From positions 72,358-136,357 of the forward strand of contig DATHOE010000046.1 of the NCBI GenBank assembly GCA_035485275.1: a stretch of DNA of 64,000 nt, read 5' to 3'. The stretch's first letter is position 1, and each line of letters opens with the position of its first letter. The notes beneath the pieces are model-generated. The model saw nothing but the letters and a program-made list of their open reading frames with translations. It made no database searches and had not been told where the DNA came from. The stretch is from DAIDJD01 sp035485275 (GTDB lineage Bacteria > Oederibacteriota > JAJYGY01 > DAIDJD01). Shown here in pieces: positions 36,907 through 46,559 of this stretch. Both the position numbers and the translations under genes were made by a program.

Positions 36907-37661
36907 TGAAATTCGGGACCATCCCCTTCGTCAACATGGCCCCCTACTACCATTTCCTCAGCGCGCGCTGGCTGGAGGAGCACCAGGTGGTGTCCGGGAA
37001 CCCCCGCCAATTGGGGGGCCTGGCCAAGACCGGCAGGCTGGACGCCGCGCCCTTCAGCTACGCCGACGGCCTGGAGCTGGTGGCCGGCGGCGAGTTCGAG
37101 TGGCTGGAGTCCATGGGCATCGCCGGCTTCGGGCCCATCCGCAGCATCCTCCTGGTGGGGGTGGCGCGGCCCAAGGACGTGATCGGCCAGAGCATCGCCG
37201 TCAGCCCCCAGACCGCCACCACGGTGCGCCTGCTGGAGGTCTGGCTGCGCCAGCGCCACGGCATCACCGACTACCAATTGACCGGCCTGGACGACCCCAG
37301 CTCCCTGCGCCTGCTCATCGGCGACGACGCCCTGCGCCGCAAGGTGGAATGGGGGCGCGACGAGTCCCAGATCGACCTCAGCGCGGAATGGAGCGAGTGG
37401 ACCGGCAAGCCCTTCGTCTTCGCCCGCTGGGCCGTCCGCAAGCGCCTTCCGGACCGCGACAAGATGCGCCTGGCCGTCAGCGTGCGTTCCGCGCTGGAGC
37501 TGGGCCTGGGCGACCTGGACGATGTGACGCGCGCCCAGAGCGAACGCACGGGCCTGCCCCAGGCCGAACTGCTGGCCTACCTCAAGGGGATACGTTTCAA
37601 GCTCGGCCCGGCGGAGCTGGCCGGGGCCGCGGAATTCGAGGAAAAGCTGGCGCTGCTGTGA
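36906..37661 (+). CDS. mqnA: Chorismate dehydratase MqnA
   Basis: First step of the futalosine pathway, chorismate to 3-enolpyruvyl-benzoate. It has 251 residues of periplasmic-binding-protein fold. Start KFGTIPFVNMAPYYHFL, then LDAAPFSYADGLEL, MGIAGFGPIRSILL and SPQTATTVRLLEVWL match the family. It is the last gene of the plus-strand cluster; a terminator follows. Confidence 0.93.
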   Translation: MKFGTIPFVNMAPYYHFLSARWLEEHQVVSGNPRQLGGLAKTGRLDAAPFSYADGLELVAGGEFEWLESMGIAGFGPIRSILLVGVARPKDVIGQSIAVSPQTATTVRLLEVWLRQRHGITDYQLTGLDDPSSLRLLIGDDALRRKVEWGRDESQIDLSAEWSEWTGKPFVFARWAVRKRLPDRDKMRLAVSVRSALELGLGDLDDVTRAQSERTGLPQAELLAYLKGIRFKLGPAELAGAAEFEEKLALL

Positions 37662-37693
37662 AGGGAACGCGGGCCTAAAAAAATCGCGCAAAT

Positions 37694-37727
37694 AAAACCC
37701 CCAGAGCCATCCCTCCGGGGGTTTTTT
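37694..37727. terminator. Terminator between convergent mqnA and czcA
   Basis: Stem 37694-37702 (AAAACCCCC) pairs with 37717-37725 (GGGGGTTTT), 14-base loop, T6 on the plus strand and A-rich on the other side, so it can serve both directions. Confidence 0.8.
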
Positions 37728-37784
37728 GATCCCCATCCCCATTGATATCGTGGTGCACCCCCCTGGTGCACCGGGGATCAAAGC

Positions 37785-40700
37785 TCAGAATTTCAGTTCT
37801 TCATTATCCTTGGCGAACCATTCATAAAAGATCGGCAGCAGGTAGAAACTCATGATGAGGTCCGTGATCAGTCCGCCCACGATCACGATGGCCATCGGCC
37901 GCTGGGAATCGGAGCCGATCTCGTGCGACATGGCCGCCGGGATCAGGCCGAAGGTGGCCACCAGCGCCGTCATCATGATGGGGCGCAGGCGCAGCCGGGA
38001 ACCCTCGAGTATGGACTGCCTGAGGGGCATCCCCTTCAGGCGCATCTGATGGATGTAGCTGACGAGAAGGACCCCGGTCTGCACCGAGACCCCGAACAGC
38101 GCCAAAAAGCCGATCCCGGAGGACACGCTGAAATAGGTCCCGGTGATGAACAGAGCGGAGACGCCGCCGATGACGGCCATCATGAGGTTGGTCATGACCA
38201 CGCCCGCCCATTTCACCGAGCTGAAAACCATGTACAGGACCAGGAAGATGGCCACCACCGTCAGGGGGATGATGATGGAGAGGCGCTTGTTGGCGCGGCT
38301 CTCGCTTTCGAATTCCCCGGCCCAATTCATCGAATAGCCGGGGGGCAGAAGGATATTCTTGGCCACCGCGGCCTGGGCGGCGGCCACCGTGCCGCCTAGA
38401 TCCGATCCCCGGACGTTGAACTTGATGGGGATGAAGCGCCGCGTCTGTTTGCGGAAGACGATGGCCGCGCCTTCCTTCACCTGGAAGTCGCACAAGGCCT
38501 CCAAGGGGATGCGGTAGCCGTCGGGGGTGGCGACCGTGATCTTCTTGATCTGCTCCAGGGTACTGCGGTATTGGGGCTGGTAGCGGACCATGATGTCGAA
38601 GAGTTTCTCCCCCTCCACCACCTGGCATGGCACGCTGCCCCCCACCGCGGTCTGGATCACGGTCTGGACGTCCGAGACGTTGAGGCCGTAGCGGGCGATC
38701 TTGTCGCGGTTCACCAGGATATTGATGTTCGGCTGCGCCAGCTCCCGGAAGACGCCAACGTCCACCATGCCCGGCACCTTTTGCATCACGGTCGCGATCT
38801 GGGTGGCCAATTTGTCCAGGGTCTGGAGGTCCGTGCCGAAGAGCTCCACGTCCATGTCCCCGTGCGTGCCGGTAAGGGCTTCGCTGACGTTGTCTTCGAT
38901 GGCCTGGGAGAAGTTCCAGTCGACGCCCGGGATATTGGCCAGGTCCTTGTTCATGGCCGCGATGAGCGCCTCCTTTTTCCTCTTAAACTGCGGGCGCCAT
39001 TCGTCCTTGGGTTTCAGGTCGACGAAATACTCGGAGTCGTAATAGCCGCCGTCGTCGATGCCGTCGTCCGGCCGGCCGATCTGGCTGTAAACGGTGCCCG
39101 TTTCCGGGTAGGAAGCCAGGATTTTACGCGCCCGGTCCGCGACCTTGATGGCGGCGTCGTAGGATATGCTGTTGGGAAGGGTGCCTCGCACCCAGATGTC
39201 GCCCTCGTCCAGGTGGGGAAGGAACTCCGAACCGATGACCCGGACCGCCAGCCACACCGCCACCCCGAACGCGAACAAGGACAGCCCGACGATCCGGCCC
39301 TTATGCTCCAGGCACCAGGCCAGGGACTTCTGGTAGGCATTCTCGGCCCAGGCCAGAACCGGGTTATGCCATTCCGAAAGCTTCCCGGACAGGACGTAGT
39401 AGCAGATGACCGGGACCGCGGTGACCACGAAGACCATGGCCCCAAGGAGGGCGAAGGCCACGGTCCAGGCCATGGGGGAGAAGAGCCTGCCTTCCACCCT
39501 TTGCAGGGTGAATATCGGCAGGTAAGCCAGGATGATGATGGCGATGGCGAAGACGATGGGGCGCTCGACCTCGGAGGCCGCGTCCAGGATCAGGTTCACC
39601 CGATCCGACACCTTCCCCGATTTTTTCTCCATTTCCTTGTAGCGAAAGATGTTCTCCACCATCACCACCGTGCCGTCGACGACCATGCCGAAATCCAGGG
39701 CGCCCAGGGACAGCAGGTTGGCCGGGATGTGGCGGAGGTCCAACAGGATGGACGCGAACAGCAGCGAGAAGGGTATGGTGCAGGCCACGATCAGGGCGCT
39801 GCGGATATTGCCCAGGAGGAACAGCAAGATCAGCAGCACCAGGACCATGCCGACGCTGAGATTCTCCTCCACCGTATGGGTCACCAGGCGGAGCAGCTTG
39901 CCGCGGTCGATCACGGGGACAAGGCGGATGTCCTTGGGAAGGACGGTGTCGTTGATCTCCTTGATCTTGTCGTGCAGCCCATCGAGGATGGGCCCGAAAT
40001 CCGCCCCCTTGAGGCCGGCGGCGATGGACACCAGCGCGTGCGGCTGTTCATGGATGCTGCCGTCGGGGTTCTTGAAGTCGATGGTCAAGTCCCCCAGCAG
40101 CTGGCGGTGGCCGACCTGCACGTCTCCGAGGTTCTTCAGGAACACCGGCGTGCCGTTGTGTTCCGCGACCACGATGCTGCTCAGGTTCTTGACGGTCTCC
40201 GCGTCCCCGATGGCCCGGATATTGTAGAGTTGTTCGCCGTTGGTGATGAATCCGCCGCCCGTGTTCTGGTTGTTGTTGTTGATGGCGTTCAGCACCGTGG
40301 GGATGTTCAGCCCGTAATTGGCCAGGGCCAGGGGGTTTAGGTTGACCTGATACTGCTTGGTGAAGCCGCCCAGGGAACTGTCGTCCACGACCCCGGGCAC
40401 CGACAGGATGCGTTTTTGGATCTCCCAGTCGTGCCAGGTCTTGAGGTCCATCGGGCTCGCGTCGTCCGACTTCAGCGTATAAAACAGGATCTGGCCGCAG
40501 GAACTCGTGAGCGGGGAAATGCCGGAGTTGACCCCAGCGGGGAGGTTGGCGGTGGACATCTTCCCTTGCACATACTGCATGGCCGTGAAGGGGTCCGTCG
40601 CCTCGTCGAAATCGATGGTGACGATGCTCAGCTCGAATTCCGAGGTCGAGCGCACCAGGGTGTGGTGCGGGATACCGTTCATGGCCGTTTCCATGGGTAT

Positions 40701-40898
40701 CGTCACCAGCCGCTCCATCTCCTCCGCGGCGTGGCCCGGCCATTGGGTGATGACCTGGAAATTGGTGTCGTCGATGTCGGGATAGGCGTCGATGGGCAGC
40801 GCCTTGAAACAGATGACGCCCAGGGCCAAAAGGGCCACGACGCTGAAGAGGGTCACCAGGCGGTTCGCGAGGCAAAAGGCGATGATTTTATGGATCAT
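37785..40898 (-). CDS. czcA: RND efflux pump, heavy-metal (CzcA/CusA) subfamily
   Basis: Proton-driven inner-membrane pump, 1037 residues from ATG 40898 (normal about 1030-1050). Twelve membrane segments in two halves. Membrane segment 4 carries the HME-type proton-relay motif DFGMVVDGTVVMVEN. The periplasmic segment LPHLDEGDIWVRGTLPNS is typical of this subfamily. Metal specificity cannot be assigned from sequence here. The operon order TolC-adaptor-adaptor-pump follows the czcCBA pattern with one extra adaptor. Confidence 0.92.
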   Translation of the reverse strand: MIHKIIAFCLANRLVTLFSVVALLALGVICFKALPIDAYPDIDDTNFQVITQWPGHAAEEMERLVTIPMETAMNGIPHHTLVRSTSEFELSIVTIDFDEATDPFTAMQYVQGKMSTANLPAGVNSGISPLTSSCGQILFYTLKSDDASPMDLKTWHDWEIQKRILSVPGVVDDSSLGGFTKQYQVNLNPLALANYGLNIPTVLNAINNNNQNTGGGFITNGEQLYNIRAIGDAETVKNLSSIVVAEHNGTPVFLKNLGDVQVGHRQLLGDLTIDFKNPDGSIHEQPHALVSIAAGLKGADFGPILDGLHDKIKEINDTVLPKDIRLVPVIDRGKLLRLVTHTVEENLSVGMVLVLLILLFLLGNIRSALIVACTIPFSLLFASILLDLRHIPANLLSLGALDFGMVVDGTVVMVENIFRYKEMEKKSGKVSDRVNLILDAASEVERPIVFAIAIIILAYLPIFTLQRVEGRLFSPMAWTVAFALLGAMVFVVTAVPVICYYVLSGKLSEWHNPVLAWAENAYQKSLAWCLEHKGRIVGLSLFAFGVAVWLAVRVIGSEFLPHLDEGDIWVRGTLPNSISYDAAIKVADRARKILASYPETGTVYSQIGRPDDGIDDGGYYDSEYFVDLKPKDEWRPQFKRKKEALIAAMNKDLANIPGVDWNFSQAIEDNVSEALTGTHGDMDVELFGTDLQTLDKLATQIATVMQKVPGMVDVGVFRELAQPNINILVNRDKIARYGLNVSDVQTVIQTAVGGSVPCQVVEGEKLFDIMVRYQPQYRSTLEQIKKITVATPDGYRIPLEALCDFQVKEGAAIVFRKQTRRFIPIKFNVRGSDLGGTVAAAQAAVAKNILLPPGYSMNWAGEFESESRANKRLSIIIPLTVVAIFLVLYMVFSSVKWAGVVMTNLMMAVIGGVSALFITGTYFSVSSGIGFLALFGVSVQTGVLLVSYIHQMRLKGMPLRQSILEGSRLRLRPIMMTALVATFGLIPAAMSHEIGSDSQRPMAIVIVGGLITDLIMSFYLLPIFYEWFAKDNEELKF

Positions 40899-40947
40899 GG
40901 AACGCCGACCCTTGAATGTGAGAAAAACTGCGCAAACGCCGGCGACC

Positions 40948-42033
40948 CTAGTCGCCCTGGAAGGCGTAATCCAGCAGCAGCCCGCCCGCGGAAATGATCT
41001 GATCACCCTCCTTCAGGCCGCTCAGAACCACGGCAAGGCCCGCCTCTTCCTGGCCCACCGTCACCGGCACCTCCTCGAAGCGTTGGTAGCCCGCGCTGTC
41101 CCCCACCTTTTTGAAGCAATAGATCTGGTTGTGGAGGTTCATCAGGGCGGTGGTGGGTACCGCCAGCTCGGGCCTGCTGCTGAGAACCACATCGCCCTCC
41201 ACCACCATGGAACCGCGCAGGACCCTGTCCGGATTCTCGATCATGGCCCGCACCTTGATGGTGTGGGCGTTGGGGTCTATGACCGGGCTGATGAAGGAGA
41301 TCTTTCCCATCAGAGTCTTGCTCAGGCCCTCGGACTCGATGCCGATGGTCTGCCCGGGGCGCACCTTGGTCAGGTCCTCGGAATAGAGGTCCCCGGTGAA
41401 CCACACTTGGTCCAGGTCCGAGACGGTCATCAGGGTGTCCCCCTGGTTCTGCATGTTCCCCACGGCGGTGTTGACCATCGTGATCGCCCCGGCCCGGGAC
41501 GCCCTGATCACGAGATGGTCCGGATCGTCCCCGGGCTTACCGAGCCTTTCAATGTCGCTTTCGATCAGCCCCAGGTTCACCAGTTTCTTGCGCGAACTGG
41601 CCATCAATTCTGAAAAGCCGGATTTCCTGGCGTCCAGGTATTCCTGGCGCGTCTGGATGAAATCGGGGCTGTATTCCAGGGCCAGGGCGTCACCGGCCTT
41701 CACATATTCCCCGGTGACTTTCAGCACCGAATCAATGCGCCCGGCCGTCCGGGCCGGAACCGAGGTGACCCGGTTTTCGATGGGGCTGATGGTCCCCATG
41801 ATGCTCAAGACGTCCGGATAGTCGTCCTCTGCGACCGTGGTCACGTCGACGTTGGCCATCGCGTCCTTGTCGAGGTCGACGGTGTTGTCGTTGACGATCC
41901 GCACGGGGGAGTCATCCCCATCGCCGTCGTCGGCGCGCAAGGCTCCCGTGGAAAACAGGACGATGAAGCAGGCCATGGCCAGGGCCGACAGCTTCCCCGC
42001 CCCCCGGCGGCGCGCCGATTCTCCCGCGGTCAT
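40948..42033 (-). CDS. RND periplasmic adaptor (CusB/CzcB-like), second copy
   Basis: Membrane-fusion protein joining pump and outer-membrane channel. ATG 42033 is preferred (GGAG six bases upstream), giving 361 residues; a TTG at 42060 overlapping the previous stop is an alternative. N-terminal signal/anchor (LSALAMACFIVLFSTGALRA), barrel-sandwich start ARTAGRIDSVLKVTGEYVKA, hairpin helices (TRQEYLDARKSGFSELMASS) and the conserved NMQNQGDTLMTVSDLDQVWF beta-barrel segment. It is clearly paralogous to the gene just upstream, with matching blocks along the whole length. Confidence 0.9.
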   Translation of the reverse strand: MTAGESARRRGAGKLSALAMACFIVLFSTGALRADDGDGDDSPVRIVNDNTVDLDKDAMANVDVTTVAEDDYPDVLSIMGTISPIENRVTSVPARTAGRIDSVLKVTGEYVKAGDALALEYSPDFIQTRQEYLDARKSGFSELMASSRKKLVNLGLIESDIERLGKPGDDPDHLVIRASRAGAITMVNTAVGNMQNQGDTLMTVSDLDQVWFTGDLYSEDLTKVRPGQTIGIESEGLSKTLMGKISFISPVIDPNAHTIKVRAMIENPDRVLRGSMVVEGDVVLSSRPELAVPTTALMNLHNQIYCFKKVGDSAGYQRFEEVPVTVGQEEAGLAVVLSGLKEGDQIISAGGLLLDYAFQGD

Positions 42034-42056
42034 CGCGGTCTCCAAGGCGTCCCCGG

Positions 42057-43187
42057 TCAATTTTCGACCCGAGCCGCGTCCAACTCGTGGTCCAGGGTGT
42101 CCAGGTCCTTCAGGACGATCTCGTCACCGTTGGACAGCCCGCCGACGATGCCGGCCAGGGTGTTCTCCTCGCGGCCCACGGTCACCGGCACCTCCTGGAA
42201 ACGGCCGCCCCCCAGGGACTTGAAGCAGTAAGTCTTGTCGTTGAGCGTAAGGACCGCGTCCTGGGGAACGACGAGGGCCGGCGCGTCGTTGAGCACCAGG
42301 CTTCCCTGCACGAACATCGAAGGCCTCAGCAGGTGGTCCGGGTTTTCGATGATGGCCCTCACCTTCACCGTGCGCACGCCGGGATCCACCACTGGGCTGA
42401 TGAAGGAAATGGTCCCTTGCAGGGGCTTGTCCAGCCCTTCGGCGCTGACGAGGATTTTCTGGCCGGTGCGCACCTTGGGCAGGTCCTCGATGTAAAGGTC
42501 CCCCGAGAACCAGACTTTGCCCAGGTCCGCGGTGGTGAACAGGGTGTCGCCCTGGTTTTGCAGGTTGCCGACCATGGTATTGACCGAGGTGATGACCCCG
42601 TCGCGGCTGGCCCGCACCACCAAGTGGTTGTCGGACGACTTGGAGAGCTCGGCGATATCCTTGGGACCCAGGCCCATGATCTCCAGTTTTTCGCGGGCCT
42701 CCTTCGCGAAGCCGTCCAGATCACCGGAGGAGATCCCGTTCCGCCCCGCCACCTGCAGGTATTCCTCCCGCGCCGAAACGAAGTCCGGGCTGTAGATGAG
42801 CGCCAAAGGGTCCCCCGCGTGGACCGTGTCGCCGGACACCTTCAAAACCTGGTCCACGCGGCCGTTGCCGACCCGCGAAGGCACCACGGTCATGGCGTTT
42901 TCCACCACGCTGATGCTCCCCTGGATGTCCAAGGTCTCCGGAAAATCCTCGGTCACGGCCTTGACCGTGCCCAGATCCGCCAGGGTGGCCGAGCTCAGGT
43001 GAAGGGTCTGCTTGTCGATCACCGTCACGGCCTGTTCCATGGCGCCCGCATCGGCGGCGGCCGCAGGCGCGGCGCCGACGTTCGCCCACAATCCGGTCAG
43101 GGTGGCCGCGGCCGCCCCCAGGCCCAAAAGGCCGACCACGCGGACTTTCTTCGTGTTCAGGGATCGGATTACTGCGAGCGTTTTCAT
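42057..43187 (-). CDS. RND periplasmic adaptor (CusB/CzcB-like), first copy
   Basis: ATG 43187 gives 376 residues with an N-terminal membrane/signal segment (VRVVGLLGLGAAAATLTGLW). Same fold blocks as its neighbour: GNGRVDQVLKVSGDTVHAGD, YSPDFVSAREEYLQVAG, NLQNQGDTLFTTADLGKVWF and TISFISPVVDPGVRTVKVRA. The start overlaps the TolC-family stop by four bases. Two full-length adaptors in one operon suggest a hetero-oligomeric adaptor ring or alternative assemblies; this is inference. Confidence 0.9.
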   Translation of the reverse strand: MKTLAVIRSLNTKKVRVVGLLGLGAAAATLTGLWANVGAAPAAAADAGAMEQAVTVIDKQTLHLSSATLADLGTVKAVTEDFPETLDIQGSISVVENAMTVVPSRVGNGRVDQVLKVSGDTVHAGDPLALIYSPDFVSAREEYLQVAGRNGISSGDLDGFAKEAREKLEIMGLGPKDIAELSKSSDNHLVVRASRDGVITSVNTMVGNLQNQGDTLFTTADLGKVWFSGDLYIEDLPKVRTGQKILVSAEGLDKPLQGTISFISPVVDPGVRTVKVRAIIENPDHLLRPSMFVQGSLVLNDAPALVVPQDAVLTLNDKTYCFKSLGGGRFQEVPVTVGREENTLAGIVGGLSNGDEIVLKDLDTLDHELDAARVEN

Positions 43188-44485
43188 AATTCCTCCCCTA
43201 TGAGTTCCCCGTATTGCGTGTATTCGGTCAGGTAGCTTTCCACCAGTGTGTAGTAGGCGCTGCGGGTGCTCCACAGGCCCGCCGCCGCCGCCGCCAGGTC
43301 CTCGAACTGGATCTTTCCGGTTCCGTAGTTGGTCAGGGCCAGTTTCAGGGTGACCTCGGACAGGGGCATCAGGTGCTTCCTGTAGATCACCAGCTTCGCA
43401 GCGTTGTCGTCGAGCGTGTCAACCGCCGCGAACAAGGCGGTCTCCGACTGCTCCTTTTGCGAGTCCAGGCCCGCCTGGGCGGAGTCGCTGTTGTGCGTGC
43501 CTGCAAGGATGTTCTGCGATTCGTTGAAAAGGAACCACAGGGGCACGGTCGCCGAGAGCTCCAAGCTGTGCGTCTGTATCAAGGGGGAGGACGCGTAATT
43601 GACGTGGTCGACGAAATACTGGTTGTCGTTCACGCCCACCTGGAAATCCGGAAGGAGCCCCATCCAGGCTAGGCCCAGGTTCTTGCGCGCCGCGCTGGCC
43701 TGGTACACGTTCGACAGGATCTGCGGATTGAGTTCGTCCATTTTCCCGAGGGCCGAGGCCCTGTCCACAACCGGGATCGCCGCCGTGTCCGGCAGCGGAG
43801 CCACTTGTATCTCGGCTTCGGCCGGCTTGCCCAGCATCACGTCCAGCTGGCTAAGGGCTGTTTTCTCGGCCAGAACCAGGTCGGCCAGGGAGGCCTGGTT
43901 CTGGTATTCGCTCATCTGGGCGTTGGCCACATCGACCTCGGTCACGCTGCCCGCCTCGTAACGGCGCTGCACGATTCGGACGATCTGTTCCAGGATCTTT
44001 TCCTGGCGGTCGTTCAAATCGATGTTCTTGCGGGCCAGGGCGAGCTGGTAATAGGCCGACCGGACGTTCGCGGCCACCTGCATCTCGGTGGAGCGCATCT
44101 GGGCCCGTAGCGACTTGGCCTGGTCCATCCCCGCGGACCAGTTCAACAGCGCCTTGCCGGGAAAGGTGAAGGGCTGCGAAATACCGAAGCTCTGGCTGCC
44201 CGCGGTGGAACGCTGAAAGGCCTGGTTGGTGTCGTTGTAGGAGGCCGACACCCCGGGATCCTGGGGCGCCAGGGCCTGCCGGGCCTGGGCCTCGGCGGCC
44301 AGCACCTGGTGCTTCAGGTTCCTGATGTCCGGACTGCATTCCTTGGCCATCTGCACCGCCTGATCCACGCCCAAAACATCGGCGGCCGCGCGACCGGGGA
44401 AACACAGCGAACACAAGGCCAGGCCCGCCAAGCCTATGAAGGTTCCGCCGCCGTGCCTGCCCGATTCTTCTTTTTCCAAGCGCAT
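43184..44485 (-). CDS. TolC-family outer-membrane channel (CzcC/CusC-like)
   Basis: 433 residues with a signal segment (TFIGLAGLALCSLCFPGRAAA) and the two outer-membrane-efflux-protein repeats of long helices (VDQAVQMAKECSPDIRNLKHQ, NVRSAYYQLALARKNIDLND, LNPQILSNVYQASAARKNLG). It is the first gene of the efflux operon; a sigma54-type promoter lies 57 bases before the start codon. Confidence 0.9.
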   Translation of the reverse strand: MRLEKEESGRHGGGTFIGLAGLALCSLCFPGRAAADVLGVDQAVQMAKECSPDIRNLKHQVLAAEAQARQALAPQDPGVSASYNDTNQAFQRSTAGSQSFGISQPFTFPGKALLNWSAGMDQAKSLRAQMRSTEMQVAANVRSAYYQLALARKNIDLNDRQEKILEQIVRIVQRRYEAGSVTEVDVANAQMSEYQNQASLADLVLAEKTALSQLDVMLGKPAEAEIQVAPLPDTAAIPVVDRASALGKMDELNPQILSNVYQASAARKNLGLAWMGLLPDFQVGVNDNQYFVDHVNYASSPLIQTHSLELSATVPLWFLFNESQNILAGTHNSDSAQAGLDSQKEQSETALFAAVDTLDDNAAKLVIYRKHLMPLSEVTLKLALTNYGTGKIQFEDLAAAAAGLWSTRSAYYTLVESYLTEYTQYGELIGEEL

Positions 44486-44541
44486 CTGAGCTCTCTAAAA
44501 ATCAAGCCGTGGCTATCGTTCTGGTGCCGACCACAGGTATC

Positions 44542-44558
44542 TGCAAGAAGCGTGCCCG
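44542..44558 (-). promoter_or_regulatory. Sigma54 (-24/-12) promoter of the efflux operon
   Basis: Minus strand GGGCACG-CTTC-TTGCA matches the -24/-12 consensus TGGCACG-N4-TTGCW at all conserved bases except the first T. The predicted start site is near 44531, about 46 bases before the TolC-family start codon. Confidence 0.72.
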
Positions 44559-44620
44559 AGCCGAATTGCAGTTGCGCCTTGAAAAGATTCGTTTTTCACC
44601 GGAGAAGCCCGCCCTTCGCA

Positions 44621-44633
44621 TTGCATAATTCAT
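44621..44633. promoter_or_regulatory. Candidate enhancer site (one mismatch to TTGCAnnATGCAA/T)
   Basis: TTGCATAATTCAT matches the motif seen at 46560, 47457 and 54069 except for G to T in the second half. It lies 64-76 bases upstream of the -24 element, a normal distance for an NtrC-type activator site. Confidence 0.5.
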
Positions 44634-44685
44634 GGAAGCTTTCCGTATGCAGTACCTTTCTGTAGTTCCGTTTCCGAAGGCATCC

Positions 44686-44726
44686 AAAAAAAAGGGGGCT
44701 CTTTCCTTTGAAAGCAAAAGAGCCCC
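44686..44726 (-). terminator. Intrinsic terminator of the porin gene
   Basis: Minus-strand stem GGGGCTCTTT/AAAGAGCCCC (44717-44726 with 44695-44704) followed by eight U (44686-44693). It ends the transcript of the porin gene that stops at 44778. Confidence 0.92.
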
Positions 44727-44777
44727 TGTCGCCCCCCAATTTCCGGGCAGCCGAATGATCCGGCGCGGCTTTGCGCT

Positions 44778-46334
44778 TTAGATCTCGATCTCCATGCACA
44801 AGTCGATCTTCTGCTCGATCTTGACCAGGTCAGGCGTCCAGGAACCCGGGGTGAGTCCCGAATTGCCGGGGCCGCCGCCCGTTTGCGAGCCCATTCCCCA
44901 GCCGTCCGGCCCGGAGATGCCGTTCGTGCCTGTGTAGTAGGGCTGGTTGGTCTGCTCGCAGTCGTATTCTATGCGGTAGAGCAGGTACTGGTTGGGCGTG
45001 TAGTCGAAGGATACCTGGAAGTCCTTGCCGATGAAGGAGGACCCCGGCGCCTCATTCGGAATAATCTGCTGCGCGTGGGGGTTGGGGTTGGTGTCGTATT
45101 CGGCGACCGCCGCGCCGTAGGAGCCGGCCGTGGCGAGCTGCCCGGCGTATTGACCGGTCTGGATCAGCACCGGCGGAGCCAGGATCAGGTACTGGCCGGG
45201 ATTGTTGACGAAACCGCCGCCGAAGTTGAAGGCGAACATGTCCGAGATGGTGGTGTGGTTATAGAGCATGGCCCCGAAGAAGGCCTCTTCATTGTTGCCG
45301 TGGAGCGGGCCGACGTTCGTGTAGCCCTGGGGATTCGACGCCGTGGCGCCCGTATACATCTCCCCATCTTGGCCGCCGATATCGCCGGTGAGCGACCAGG
45401 CGTTCATCGATATAAAGGCCTTGGGATTGGCGGCCTTGTAGTCGCGCCAAAGGATGCTGTTGTCGGAATGTAGACGGATCAGATCCGGGGAATCCGGCGC
45501 GTCGGCACCCAAATAGCCGTTCGCTATCCAAGAGAGGTTGCCGTCCAGGCTGGCGTATTTTTGCTGGTAACCCAGGCCCAACTGGTCGTTGAACATGCCG
45601 TAGGTCTGCCAGCCGTTGATGACCCACCATTCGGATTTGAACTGGTCCGAAGGGAATATCTGCAGGCGCACGCCGTTGAAAAACCAAGGCGTGTTGGACG
45701 ACACAAAGGAGGCCTGGTACATCCAGTTTTCGGTGTTGTAGTAGTTGAACAGACCCACATAGGACGGGAAGATGCCGGCGTCGAGGTTGATGCCGTGCAT
45801 CACGTCCCAATGGTATCCGCCGTAGGCCTCGGTGATGTTCTGGTAGGCCCCGGACAGGTTCCATGCGCCGCGGTAGGGCGTTTCGTCGTTGCGGGGCACC
45901 ATCTGGGAGTCCATGCCGAAGCCGGTCATGATGCGGCCCCGGACGATGGATCCGTCGCTCAAGGGGATGTGCATGTCCCCGCCCACGCCCAACTGCTGCA
46001 CTTGGAATTCCTCGTCGCGGCCGGTGGCTGTCGAGCCCGACAGGGTGTGATCTATGGGGTGGTCGAAGGCGTCGGCGTAGTTCACGTCCACGATGAACTG
46101 GGGCGTGAACCATTTGGTGTCGATCATGGAATTGTCGGTCCAGCGCGAATTTCCGTTCATCCACGAAAAATCGGTGTAATTGAACGGCCCGGGATCCGGG
46201 GTGGCGGCTGCAGCGGGCGCCGGGCCCGCGGCTGTGGAGGCGTCATCCGCCCACAGGCCCGCGGTCAGGACGACGCCCCCGACGGCGACAAAGAAGATTT
46301 TTCTGCCCCTTGAAAAATATTTTCGCGCGCTCAT
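44778..46334 (-). CDS. Large outer-membrane porin, BBP2/OmpL-like
   Basis: 518 residues, ATG 46334 behind GGAGGGG. Signal segment KIFFVAVGGVVLTAGLWA, an Ala/Pro-rich linker, then a long chain of aromatic-rich strands typical of the putative beta-barrel porin-2 family: WTDNSMIDTKWFTPQFIVDVNYA, FGMDSQMVPRNDETPYRGAW, YGGYHWDVMHGINLDAGIFPSYVGL and the C-terminal FQVSFDYTPNQYLLYRIEYDC. It is monocistronic with its own sigma54 promoter and terminator. Co-regulation with the efflux operon suggests a linked uptake/export or adaptation function; the solute is unknown. Confidence 0.85.
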   Translation of the reverse strand: MSARKYFSRGRKIFFVAVGGVVLTAGLWADDASTAAGPAPAAAATPDPGPFNYTDFSWMNGNSRWTDNSMIDTKWFTPQFIVDVNYADAFDHPIDHTLSGSTATGRDEEFQVQQLGVGGDMHIPLSDGSIVRGRIMTGFGMDSQMVPRNDETPYRGAWNLSGAYQNITEAYGGYHWDVMHGINLDAGIFPSYVGLFNYYNTENWMYQASFVSSNTPWFFNGVRLQIFPSDQFKSEWWVINGWQTYGMFNDQLGLGYQQKYASLDGNLSWIANGYLGADAPDSPDLIRLHSDNSILWRDYKAANPKAFISMNAWSLTGDIGGQDGEMYTGATASNPQGYTNVGPLHGNNEEAFFGAMLYNHTTISDMFAFNFGGGFVNNPGQYLILAPPVLIQTGQYAGQLATAGSYGAAVAEYDTNPNPHAQQIIPNEAPGSSFIGKDFQVSFDYTPNQYLLYRIEYDCEQTNQPYYTGTNGISGPDGWGMGSQTGGGPGNSGLTPGSWTPDLVKIEQKIDLCMEIEI

Positions 46335-46490
46335 AACTTCCCCTCCCCTGGATACGTCTTCCTGTCAGGCCGGCGGTTCCCCTAGTGGGTCCTGAACCGG
46401 TTTGCGCCGGAAGTGCGCCGAGCAAGCCGGATTGCGGCCGGCTCCTGAACCACGCGCCCCATCGCGCCTCACTATGGCCTAGCTGTATAA

Positions 46491-46507
46491 AGCAAAGCCC
46501 GTGCCAA
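46491..46507 (-). promoter_or_regulatory. Sigma54 (-24/-12) promoter of the porin gene
   Basis: Minus strand TTGGCACG-GGCT-TTGCT is a full match to the consensus YTGGCACG-N4-TTGCW. It lies about 157 bases before the porin start codon, leaving a long leader of about 145 bases. Confidence 0.88.
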
Positions 46508-46559
46508 AATCTCCGCCATGGAGATTAATGGTAAATTCGGCCCCTCCGGGCCCTATTCG

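Larger units (their letters stand above)
44486..44777. other. Regulatory intergenic region upstream of the efflux operon
   Basis: About 290 bases without a gene. It holds a sigma54-type promoter (44542-44558), a near-match to the shared palindrome (44621-44633) and the terminator of the porin gene (44686-44726). Confidence 0.7.
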
